A stretch of DNA of 64,000 bases. It comes from Nigrospora sphaerica. Lineage: Eukaryota; Ascomycota; Sordariomycetes; Amphisphaeriales; Apiosporaceae. Positions within the stretch are counted from its first letter, which is position 1, and each line of letters begins with the position of its first letter. Shown in pieces: positions 46,584-56,112 of this stretch. The notes beneath the pieces are model-generated. The model made no database searches. It was not told the DNA's origin and saw nothing but the letters and a program-made list of their open reading frames with translations. The stretch is from positions 4,092,001 through 4,156,000 of the forward strand of contig JAGVVL010000002.1 in NCBI GenBank assembly GCA_018287875.1. Direction: 5' to 3'. Position numbers and translations under genes: made by a program.

Positions 46584-47693
46584 GTCGGGGGTTGAGGTTG
46601 TGTATATAGTGCCGCCACCAAGCAAGCCGTGACACCCTGATTGGCACCAGGCTTGCTGGCCCCATGGTAGGGAATTTTAACGAGTCCATGTCACTACACG
46701 TTCTTCTGTCATGTTTGATATGAAAGTCGGTCGTCCCCGGCTGTGGCAGGATTATGGAGTGCGCCTCTCTCCGTTAGGTACCGCTCACATGCTCCTATCG
46801 CGGAACTCGGCCGAACGGAGCATAGTACGAATGGCTAGGTACTTATGGGGGTATTCACTGAGACGGCTGCTGGGGCTTGCATGCCTGCGGTACGCTGCAG
46901 AGCCCGGCAGTAGAGCAGGCAAGCAGGGCTCTGTTCCATTGTATGCCTACATGTACGGAGCTGACTGACTAGACGGGCAACAAGCCGGGGGCCTAACTAG
47001 ACGGTTAACAGGCCGGAGGGCCTAAGGAGGGCTCTGCCATACAGGTTGCGCGTAGATGAAGGGGGGTTTTGCCAAGTGCAACTCCGGAAGATGATGGTCC
47101 ATCTCGATCCGCTTCGAGGCAGCCGACCGAGGCACTAGAGGCCGAAGAGGCCGCATTCGACCTGGTTGATGTTGCAAGCAAACACACCGCACAACGGTCT
47201 GGCTGTCTAGAGCCACGAGCAGTGAAGCCTCGCAACGGAGAGGACGACGACGCTCCAACGTGTAGAATCGTTCAATCATACTTTTGGTTTGGAGGGCAGT
47301 AGAACGACGGGCGGCATGACTACTGTCTGTGACGTCATTCAGCAACACCCCACCAACCTTGGGCAAGCTGCATCGTTGGATGGCTGGACGGCCAGAACCT
47401 GTTTGTGATGCATTTGTTGCGACGGCCCGACCTACATGTATGAAGCGTAGCGGTTGCCGTGTGGCTGAGCGGAAGACGGTGCTAGATGCATCCATCTCGT
47501 AAAACCGCAACCGCCCGCCCACCGACCGTTTCGGAACGTGCATCTCGGAAACCGGTTGAGAGGGTGTTGATCCCCGGATCGTGATCTTCACGGCCGCCCC
47601 CCCCTCGCCCATCGGCTCTGCCCTGCATCCTTATTAGCACAGGGACAACCCCCCGCGTCGGCAGGCCGTGGGCCAGCCCGGACCGTCGCGGTG
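46584..47693. other. Intergenic region, 1.1 kb
   Basis: No gene supported. TAGGTAC elements occur at 46775-46781 and 46836-46842. Short open frames show no family similarity. Confidence 0.5.
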
Positions 47694-48540
47694 ATGACGG
47701 AAATCATCAACAACAACTTTAGGATCGCGGTTCAAGACTTGACCGAGCTCCAGATGCGGGCAAACGAGATGCACGAGCGGGCCATGGCCCTCGCGCGGAA
47801 GCGACTGCGGCAGCTAGACAAGGAGCACAAACGGGCCATGCGCGAGAGCGCCGAGCGGCTGAAGAACCTGGACCACGAAAAGGCCATGGCCGAGAGCGAA
47901 GAGCGGCTGGGCCAGCTTGACGAGGAACGTGAGTTCTACCTGGATCCGCGGGCATTTACGCTCTTCCGGCGGCCCCCCTTCCTCGGGCTGTCACCGTCTC
48001 CCGCCCCGTACAGCACAGCACAGTACTGACCGCGGTCCCGTTGGCCGTCCGCAGATAAGCGCGCGATGGAGGAAGCCGAGGAGAGGATCAAGTCGCTGGG
48101 TCATGAGAAGGCCATGCTGGAGGCCGATATGAGAAGTAGGTATGCCCTTTTGGCCACCCGGATAATGGCCACTGCTGATCAAAAACCAGTTAAAGCATTG
48201 GACCATGAGAAAAAGATGGCCGAAGCCGCTCTCCAACGTGAGCTTGCCCCCCCACGCCATGTTCTCCCGCTGCTAAACATGCATTATCCTCGGGATTTGG
48301 GGACTAACACGACCCACCCTTGAAGTGGAACAGTTGCATCATGAAGAGAAGATGGCCGAAGCCCAGCGACGTATCCAGGAACACAACGCGTGGCACGTGA
48401 AACAGATGATGGAAGCTGACCAGCGCATCGAGGCGCTGGAGCACGAAAGGGCGATGCGAGAAGCTGAGGAAAAAATTAACCAGCTGGACTACGAGAGGGC
48501 CCTAGCCGCGACGCAACGCCATCTGCAAGCGCAGCGATAG
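47694..48540 (+). CDS. Small coiled-coil protein made of repeated heptad units
   Basis: Four exons, 47694-47928, 48055-48135, 48190-48237 and 48326-48540, give 192 aa. The protein is almost wholly predicted coiled coil. It repeats a 15-17-residue unit of the form R-I-x-x-L-D-H-E-K-A-M-A-E-A, seen at least seven times with variation (for example L-D-H-E-K-A-M-A-E, L-G-H-E-K-A-M-L-E, L-D-H-E-K-K-M-A-E, L-H-H-E-E-K-M-A-E, L-E-H-E-R-A-M-R-E). All three introns are phase 1 and fall near unit borders, so exons 2 (81 bp) and 3 (48 bp) are symmetric. No named family recognised; a structural or scaffolding role is only a guess. ATG 47694 is chosen; the triplet before it is GTG. Confidence 0.7.
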
Positions 48541-48999
48541 CAGTGCCGAGGGAATGAGGCCACACGCCCGCGGGCCGGCACGACAAAACGATGTGGGATG
48601 ATAACGATATGACCCTACTATATAACCCCAGAGCTTGCATCACCTGCACGCCTGCTTCGACGACTGAAACGGAACCGGTACAGCATTTGTTTGTTCGGAC
48701 AGCTTGGAAGCAGAGCGACCTTGGAAGTAAGTACGCAGAGGCGGACAAAGATCTCCCTCGAGGCATCCATTTTGTCCGCCTACCTTCCTTCCTGCCCAAT
48801 TACCACCACCCTTTAAATATGTACATATGACCGATTCTACTGGACTGGGAAATTTAGTTGTTAAAATACTTCATCACCTATCCCTATGCAGACAAACCTT
48901 GTCGTGGTAAAACGCCAAAAAAAAGAAAAAGAGAAAAGAAGGAAGACCGGCAGCAAGCAGGTTAAAAAAAAAGTGCATTCCGACAAAAAAGGAGGTTAA
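48541..48999. other. Intergenic region, 0.46 kb
   Basis: 3' flanks of the coiled-coil gene (plus) and of the tRNA-Leu gene (minus). A-rich stretches between 48918 and 48990 include the Pol III terminator of the tRNA. Confidence 0.5.
48985..48990 (-). terminator. Pol III oligo-T terminator of tRNA-Leu
   Basis: Six T residues on the minus strand, ten bases past the discriminator base of the tRNA-Leu gene, as expected for RNA polymerase III termination. Confidence 0.75.
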
Positions 49000-49017
49000 T
49001 GCTATCAGTGCGGTTCG

Positions 49018-49076
49018 CTGGAGTGATGTTAGTAAAATGCGTAACACTTACGTCCGCCAGTTGAGGAGAAACTTAC
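49018..49076 (-). other. 59-nt GT-AG intron inside the tRNA T-loop
   Basis: The insertion begins GTAAGT (49076-49071). It contains a perfect branch-site consensus, TACTAAC (49034-49028), with its branch A 11 nt before the last base, and ends CTCCAG (49023-49018). These are the three spliceosomal intron signals, and the length matches protein-gene introns in this window (49-80 bp). Precise removal restores T-loop TTCGAAC. A second GTAAGT lies inside at 49050-49045. tRNA-splicing-endonuclease introns have no such signals. Confidence 0.85.
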
Positions 49077-49102
49077 AACGCACGCGGATTGCTCCAGTGG
49101 TG

Positions 49103-49115
49103 TTTAAAACGAAAA
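49103..49115 (-). other. Canonical 13-nt tRNA intron after position 37
   Basis: T/A-rich insert between G37 and position 38 of the anticodon loop, the universal site of nuclear tRNA introns. Its TTTTAAA end can pair with the UUAA around the anticodon, as tRNA endonuclease substrates do. Confidence 0.8.
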
Positions 49116-49152
49116 CTTAAAACCACCGCCTTAACCACTCGGCCATGATAGC

Positions 49153-49773
49153 TCTGGTATATCGGTAAGTAAAGCTCCGCTTATTACGTACTGTGTTCTG
49201 CGCTAACTGCGCAACATACCGAAGTCGCCCCGAGCTCTTTCCCTCCACGACAACGAGTGCAGAGCCCCGACGGGGTTACTCGCCTGCATTGTTCTCCTCG
49301 TCGCATTTTGTAATTTGTCCGTTCAAGCGAGACACAGTTCCCCCTTCAAGCGGCTAGTTTCTGTCATCTCCCATGTGTGGTGGACGAGGGCAGCGCAATT
49401 GCAACCCCGCTTCGTTGGGCTTACTGAGGGAGCTCTCCAGCCCAGCCTCGATGGCGAGCAAGGTGGAAACGAGACTGACTGTGAGTGAGTGGTGGCGGGA
49501 CTCGACATTTATGTATATCTTTGCCTCCCCCCCTTACCTTGGAGTTACGTGGATGGATACGTTCAGTCATAGAGCTCTTGCAATGGACGGGGAAATCGGG
49601 GTTGTTTCCTTGAGACTAATAGCCGGTTCTACGTCGTAGCGCCGACGGCGGCATTTGTCTCACGAGCCATTATCCAGTCTTGGCGGGTTCCGAGCAGCAG
49701 CAAACGTACCCGGGACCGTTCGACAGCATCCATGCCGACGGCCAGACGGACATGACCCAATGCAACGATTTCC
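49153..49773. other. Intergenic region upstream of tRNA-Leu, 0.6 kb
   Basis: No gene supported. It is the 5' flank of the tRNA and 3' flank of the alpha/beta hydrolase, both on minus. Confidence 0.5.
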
Positions 49774-50778
49774 CTAGGTTTCTGCGACGGCATCTGTCCC
49801 CAGCTGCGATACCATGGCCTCGATAGCTCCGTTCGTCTCCTCGGCTCTTTCCAGGTGAACCCAATGCCCCGAATCGACGGTGACGACGACCAACCCCGGC
49901 GCCCACGCCCTCAGCATGGCCGTCTGCACCTCGGCCGCCGCCTCCGGCTGTCGAGGCACGACGAGGAGCGTAGGGAAGCCGGTCATCCCGAAGTCCTCAA
50001 GGCCCTCCTCGTCGCGCAGCGATAGGTTCCGGTCCAGCATCTTGTAGTACTGCGCCGGGCCGCGGTGGCCGTCGCGCCGGCCGAAGAGCTCAAGGTGCCG
50101 CGCGCGCAGGGCCGCGGGGAACCAGTCGCCGACGCGCTGGCGGCGCCCGCGGCGGACGAAGTCCTCGAAGCCCCGGCGCGAGTGAAACCGCGTCGTCCAC
50201 GTGCGCGGGTCGGCGGCGAACAGGACGTCCATGACGGACTCGGCGTTCTCCTCGAGGGCGCGCGGCGCCGCCGGGTCCCGGCTGAGGTAGGCCGCGTACC
50301 CCAGCGCCTCGGCGCCCGTCGCCCGCCGCGCCGCCTCGGCGACGGCGTCCAGGTCGAACGGGGTCCCCGGCGCGGGGGGGCCGATGCCGAGGAAGGCCGC
50401 GGCCGCGAGGCGTTCCGGGTGGTACACGGCGAAGCGCGAGAGGATCGTGGCGCCCCAGTCGTGGCCTACGCCCACCACCCGGGGCAGTCGGCCGTGGTCG
50501 AGCAGCTGGGCCAGGTCGTCGCATAGGCCCCTGAGCCGGTAGTCGGCCGCGTCGGCCGGGCTGCTGCTCTCGCCGTACCCGAGCATATCGGGCACGAGCA
50601 GCCCGTAGCCTCTGGACCCAAAGTACCGGATCTGGTAGAGCCAGTCCTCGGCGTGCGAGGGCCATCCGTGAATTAGGAGAAGGGTCGGCTTGGCCCCAGT
50701 GCCGCGGCAGCAGAGGTACGAGTATCTGTACCCTCGCGCCGTTTCGAAACTCTCTCTGGAAACGAGAGACGGACTCAT
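49774..50778 (-). CDS. Alpha/beta hydrolase, epoxide-hydrolase-like
   Basis: Single exon, 334 aa. The oxyanion-hole motif H-G-W-P is at residues 37-40. The nucleophile elbow V-G-H-D-W-G-A carries Asp107, typical of epoxide hydrolases and haloalkane dehalogenases rather than Ser esterases. A lid region follows with Y-A-A-Y-L, and the catalytic His305 is in D-S-G-H-W-V-H. The likely reaction is water addition to an epoxide through an aspartyl ester. No signal peptide, so it is cytosolic. The coding region is very GC-rich (third positions nearly all G/C), giving long open frames on the other strand that are not genes. The substrate is unknown; the nearest PKS is 20 kb away, so a link is not supported. 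Confidence 0.88.
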   Translation of the reverse strand: MSPSLVSRESFETARGYRYSYLCCRGTGAKPTLLLIHGWPSHAEDWLYQIRYFGSRGYGLLVPDMLGYGESSSPADAADYRLRGLCDDLAQLLDHGRLPRVVGVGHDWGATILSRFAVYHPERLAAAAFLGIGPPAPGTPFDLDAVAEAARRATGAEALGYAAYLSRDPAAPRALEENAESVMDVLFAADPRTWTTRFHSRRGFEDFVRRGRRQRVGDWFPAALRARHLELFGRRDGHRGPAQYYKMLDRNLSLRDEEGLEDFGMTGFPTLLVVPRQPEAAAEVQTAMLRAWAPGLVVVTVDSGHWVHLERAEETNGAIEAMVSQLGTDAVAET

Positions 50779-51562
50779 CTTGCCGCGGTTTTCCCATCCG
50801 GTTCGGTAACCAAGATATCCGCGGCGAGGCTATAATACATGGCAGCGCGGCCACGAGTTTCATATGTTGGCGTCGGGTTGCGGACACTTTTCGGGGACTT
50901 GAGAAAAGTCTCCGGGTCTAAGACGTTTCAAGGCAATATCGCCATGGGAGTCTGGTCCATACCGGCTTCCCTCAAAAGGCGATACCATCATCATTCGACC
51001 AGATCCCCATCTTTGGGTCCGTTTGCAGTTAGTTCCTGCAAGTCTCGCGTGGGTCAAATGAAGGCCGTATCCATCTACGACTGTCCCAAGCGTCGACGCC
51101 TCCGGGGTAAGCTTGGTTTGTATCCCATTGCGGCGTGCGTAGCATGAAGCCTAGGCCTTGGGACAGTTGACACTGGGCGTGGGTGTAATCGCTTCTCCTT
51201 TGCAGTGACCCGGGACCTCGGCGGTACGGCATGGCCTAGCGCTGTAAGTCCCAAACCAGTCCCCCACGAAATGAAGGTCAGAAAGCAACAACGTGAAAAA
51301 CAAACAGCAGTCTCTATATGGGTATTGCCACTAACGTACGAATCGATACATCGCTTCTCCCTCCTGACAATGTTAAGCAGCGTAACGACCCCACTTACCA
51401 TATCGGATTTGCGCCGCATCAAGACGTGTCCTGCGCTCTCTGGATTGCGCCATGTGAACTAGATCTCACGATTCGACATGCAGACATATGCATCGCCTGT
51501 CCCGTTTCCTAAACGAAGCAGTCCAATGGCCGTCGCCGACTCGCTCCTTTATGCTGTCTGCA
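50779..51562. other. Intergenic region, 0.8 kb
   Basis: No gene seen. It holds the promoter of the hydrolase and the 3' flank of vps39. Confidence 0.5.
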
Positions 51563-54500
51563 TCAAGAACTTCTTGCCCAGCCACCGGCAACTTGACCCT
51601 TGGCTTTCGGCGCTCCACCAACACCCCTTCCCATGCAGCCGTAATGCACCACGCCGTTGTCCGGCAGTACTGCCACCACGCTGTTTCCCAACCTCTTATG
51701 ACAAACACCGCAGACTCTCTCCTCGCTGATCACTACCCGCCTGTTCCGGCCTCCGGGGCCGTCACCGTTACCCAGCAGGAGTTCTGCCTGGGTGTTCACG
51801 AGCAGAGCCCGTCGCAAGCCCTCAACTACGCGGCTCTCGGCCAGTCTAGAGTTGGCCGCGCGGACTCGTCCGGTAAAGTACGATTCCAGCTGGTTGACGG
51901 GCAGGTCATCGGGAATAAGTGACAGGGTAGACGCAGCTGGCAGGCGAGACCCGTGTTTGGAAAGCAGTCGGAGAGCAGGCTCCAAGTTGGGTTGGTGTGG
52001 TGGCGAGGGTGTGAGGTAAAGACTGAGGAGAGTGTGATAGATGGATGGCGTAGATTCGGGATCCTCCTCGTCCTGTTCGGATTGGACGTTTCCGCGATGG
52101 GCCGAGGACGGACGCGACGACGCCTTGCGGGACGAAGGGGAAGTGGACCCGCCCGTCTCGCTCTGAAGCTTGTGGATGCGATTGCAGTAACTGATGATGG
52201 ATCAGAATCGCTGTGCGCGGGGTCGGGTTGGAAGGGGGCATACTCTTCAGCCTTGGCATAATCTTGCATCTTGAAGACGTAGATATCTAGCGCCTGTTTG
52301 TGAGATCCCATGTTGGACAACACTACCGCTTGTGCCTCATAAAAGCGTGGCTCTAAAAATCTGTCAGCACTCGTTCGAGATGCCACCGCATGGCTTGGAG
52401 CGTCCAGCTCAGGCCGCTAGAAACTCACCGTCGCGAGGGATAATCGCATAGGCCCGGCTAAGACTGTACTGCCTGCTCTCTCGCAGGAATTTGACCAAGC
52501 GCTCCATCATCCTGGACTTCTTCTTGTCAACAGCACTGCCGGTGCTGTCGGCGTCCTGAGCCTCGTCGTCCTTTTCATCGTTCTTTTCATCGTTCAGCAC
52601 CTGGACGAATAACTCGACGAGGCGGTTGTGGAAGTCGGGGGTGGCATCATTCAACTCGCTAATGACGTGTTCCAGGTACTGGATCTCGAGCTTCTCGTCG
52701 ATATCCCCAAGGAATTGGGCCACGCGTGCCCGCGGGAGCGTCTCGGCGTTTTCCGTATCTGCTAGGAATATCTCCATGCCCATATCTGGGTCACGTCGAA
52801 GGACCCATTCGGAGAATTCCAGAATCAGATCTATCTCGCTCGGTGGGAGATACTGAAGGTAAACAACGGTCCGCTGCGGCGTCCGGAGTTGTTCGGGCAC
52901 TTCGCTGGGGTTGATGGGGATTGCCATAGGATTGTCTAGCTTGGCAGCCACTGCATGCTCGTCGTGGCCATCATGTTCCTGGCTGCCTGCGTGCTTCTCG
53001 TCCAACTGAGCATGGTCCGCGGCAGGGCTCCCTTGGGCCGCTCCGTTAGATTCGGCTTCGGATACGGTGCCAAACCGCCGTAACAAGGTCAAAGCTTCAC
53101 GGTGAAGCTTCTTGCCGCGGAAAAATTCTACAAGTTCGCTGTAGCGATGGCTCTGCAGTAATTTCTCGTTGACCACTTCTGGGTCGCAAAAGTTGGGAAG
53201 GCGAAAGAGAGATCCCGTCAACGTCGGCGTGCTGTGTATGTAGGCGCGGAAAAGAGTTGTATCAACAAGACAAAGCGTTTCCCGTAATGACTCCTCCAGT
53301 TCCTGGTCCGACTTTGTGTTGGGTGAATCCGGCAAAAGCGAAGTAAAGGGGTCCTCGGACGACGTGGTCGAGGACTGGGTTGTGTTTGACGGCTGGCGGA
53401 TCAATTTGCCCGTCGAGTGGTCTATCACGCGCCCGAGGCGAGTGCGCGTGCCTACCAAGTACATGGACAGTGCACGGACGGCGTCCTTCAGATCGTCGCC
53501 CTCCAGTGGCCTGTTGTCGTGGCTCGATTTCGTCGTTTGAGTCGCCTGCGAGGCCTTGATGCTCGCAGCATCGTCGTCCTTCTGGCCCCGCTTGGACGAT
53601 GCAATCGAGGCCGCATCGGCTTCAACCTTCTTCTGCCCGCCACCCATGGGCCAGTACTTGGCGAAGGCGCCGGGTCGGGCCGGAGACGCCACGTCAGCAG
53701 CAAGATCCTCAGTATTCTTGTCGCCGTTCGTTTTCCCATCTTCGCCAGATGGCTGCTCCTCGTGGTCTTCATGCTCGATTAAGCTCGCTGTCTCATCGTC
53801 TCGGCCAGCGTAGGCTGACAGCTCTTGGGCGATGATGGGAGGGAACAGCCTCAGTACCCTCTCAGGCGGTGCATGCACCTCATCCTCGTTGAACAGATCC
53901 ATACTGTCCCGGTACCGCTTCGCCTTGAATAGAGTCTCGGCTTTCCGCATCTTAACCTCGCGTAGCGTACCCGCTTTGTCTTTGAGAAGGGCAGCCTCGA
54001 GCATGTTCAGCACGCTGATGGCCTCGTCGTACTTGGCTTGCTGGATCAGCTCGGAAACCTGCGCGTCGTAGTCGTCGGCGTCCATTTTCCACACGCACCG
54101 CTCGCTGCTGACGTGAAATCCCTTGGCAGCATGCACTAGGCTCACCGTCGGCGGAGGAAAGTGCATTTGGGCAGCACCAGGCAGGTGGATGTTCTGCAAG
54201 AGGCTCAGCGTGTCTGGGTTGCGCACTTCGAGCGCGCCTTTGGCGGGCGGCTGTAGTGCCACGATGTAGGGGTAGCTGTAGCCAATGTATTCGGGCGCAA
54301 CCTGCCACGGTATCTGCCGCTTGTCGAGAGGCTTGCCCTCGGCATCGATGAACAGCGTGTTGATATCCTTGGCCAGGAGCATTTCGCCCTCGGCCAGTCT
54401 CGCGGCCAAGGGCTTGGGCATGTAGCCACCGAGTCCCATATACCCCATGCTGGCCGCTCCGAAACGACTCGCTTGGCCTGTCGGGGCGGCGGCGCCCGCG

Positions 54501-55276
54501 ATCTCGCTAACGGTAGAGGTCTCGACGTTGATAAGCACGTAGCCGGCGTTCATCCCGCACACCATGGTGGTAGCCGTGGCCCAGGTAATGGTGCGGATGG
54601 CTTCGGGAAGCACGATCTCGGCAACATCGTTGCTCAGCTCACCCGCATGCCAACGCCACAGGATCAATCGCCTCTTCACGGCAACGGCGAGCCGGGAGAT
54701 GATCTCCGGGATTCCCGTGGCGGCGTCCTTGACGATGTTGCTGGTTACGGCGAAGCACGTGGCATTTTTGGTCTGCTGCAGCGTCTCGATCAACTCGTAG
54801 GAACCCAGGTCATGCAATGAGATGTGGTAGGCGGATAGTGAGACGAGGGTGTTGGCCTCCTTGATGATGGCGAGCTGTTCGATGGCGCGCGAGGAGAACT
54901 TGTCGACTTCGCGCAGGAGGTCGGTAGGTTTTGTCGACGCCGAACGGGCCGAGGAGCTGGGGACGGCGTCGGGCTGCGGCAGGGTGCCGTTTTCCGCATG
55001 GCCCTGGGCGCCATTTGTGGGCGACGAGTCCTGAGCCGAGACGTTGTTGAGTCGGTAGATTCGCAGGGAGCCCGTGTTCAGGCCTACGAACACGCGGTCG
55101 CCTACAGTTAAAAGGAGTAGTTAGTACCACGGCCAGCCAGGCCTTCGAGAGCGCGGCCTGCGGGAAGACACGGAGGTCTGGAGGGGTTGAGTACCATGTG
55201 CGAGGATGGACTCGATCTTGGACTTGTCGCGCTGCTTCAGCTCGATGATGGGCCGAGCCGTAAAGGCCGAAAGCAT
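51563..55276 (-). CDS. vps39: Vps39/Vam6, HOPS complex and vacuole-contact tether subunit
   Basis: Four exons on minus, 55195-55276, 52429-55101, 52244-52352 and 51563-52190, all in frame; 1163 aa (yeast Vam6 about 1,050). It starts M-L-S-A-F-T-A-R-P-I-I-E-L, the CNH (citron homology) beta-propeller of about 330 residues. Helical clathrin-repeat-like segments follow, with a charged low-complexity insert (about 460-570), then the TRAP1/Vps39 domain. Spliced residues Y-C-N-R-I-H-K lead to the C-terminal zinc finger C-G-V-C-H-K...H-Y-G-C starting at 1115. Vps39 is a HOPS tether subunit for Rab7/Ypt7-dependent vacuole fusion and also forms vacuole-mitochondrion contacts (vCLAMP). The third intron (53 bp) uses a GTATGC donor. 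Confidence 0.95.
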
Positions 55277-56112
55277 GGCGGCGCCGTTGCCTTGGCTTGC
55301 CTCCCAAGGCTGGTTATTTCGGTATGGACATCAGCGACGGATCCAAACAGGGGATGTCGACGACACTGGCATCAAGACATCGAGCCCCTCCGGTCGGGTT
55401 CGGCGATTCGGGGAGCGTTCGTCGTCTTCGCCGTTGTTGAGGTTGGGCGGGCTTTTGGTGGAGTAGGTATCTAGGTGGTCGTGGTCCTGCATGAACGGAT
55501 CCCTCATGTCATTTGACCGGGAGCATGCGCTTGCGCCTGACCCCCGAAATTGAACCTATCAGTGCCCTTCAGCTTTGGAATGGGTAACCAACGCCTCCAC
55601 GCCAGCGCACAGCACCAGCCCCAACCCCAGCGCCCGGGGGAGGGCAGAGGGAAAAGAATGACGGCATCGTAAGGAAGTACTGCAGCTCCCGACCTCCAGC
55701 GGTGGAAACGCTCTCAACAGGCCGCAGACACTCGGGTGAGCGAGTCTGCGAATCTAATAGTATGGTATACGGGATCATTCGCACTCCCAACATAGATGAC
55801 ACAATTGCCTGCTACACAGCTCAAGTCAAATCTGCAAGGCACATACAAACTTCAATGGTCTTCATATCAAAAGCAAGCTGTGGGTGGTAGTTTGACCCTG
55901 TTCTCTCTCTCTCTCTCTCTCTATATCTCTTGCTCGGTGTCGGATGCACCCGCCTTAGCAAAAAGTCTGATGCGTTCTAGCAACACTACCAAATTGCCTA
56001 CCCCTGTACGATATTGACCACCAACACCTGCTCGCCATGCCAAAGCCATAACCATAACGCCGGGTCCGTCTCGTTTCTTCCCACCGGCCCACCGGCCAGC
56101 CACCGCCAGGTA
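55277..56112. other. Intergenic region, 0.8 kb, with a CT microsatellite
   Basis: Upstream of vps39 and downstream of the phosphate carrier gene. A (TC)n tract lies at about 55902-55922. No gene seen. Confidence 0.55.

Larger units (their letters stand above)
49000..49152 (-). tRNA. tRNA-Leu(UAA) with a canonical anticodon-loop intron and a spliceosomal-type intron in the T-loop
   Basis: Read on minus from 49152: acceptor GCTATCA (49152-49146), TG, D-arm GCC...GGC (49143-49128), anticodon stem GTGGT (49126-49122), loop with anticodon TAA at 49119-49117, 13-nt intron 49115-49103, stem ACCAC (49101-49097), long leucine-type variable arm GGA-GCAA-TCC, T-stem GTGCG (49083-49079), T-loop TT interrupted by 59 nt (49076-49018), CGAAC, T-stem CGCAC (49012-49008), acceptor TGATAGC (49007-49001), discriminator A. 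Acceptor stem 7/7 and T-stem 5/5 pair perfectly only when the 59 nt are removed, and the T-loop then reads TTCGAAC. The intact stems argue for a selected, functional gene rather than a relic. It decodes UUA/UUG leucine codons. The A-box (TGGCCGAGTGG) is intact; the B-box is split by the insertion. Confidence 0.88.

Noticed and set aside
49000..49152. tRNA pseudogene truncated after the variable arm
   Set aside because: The missing T-loop half and acceptor strand are present 59 nt further on and pair perfectly, so an interrupted gene explains the data better.
50090..50887. Long minus-strand frame overlapping the hydrolase in another frame
   Set aside because: Arg/Pro/Ala-rich shadow of a GC-rich gene that has clear catalytic motifs in its own frame.
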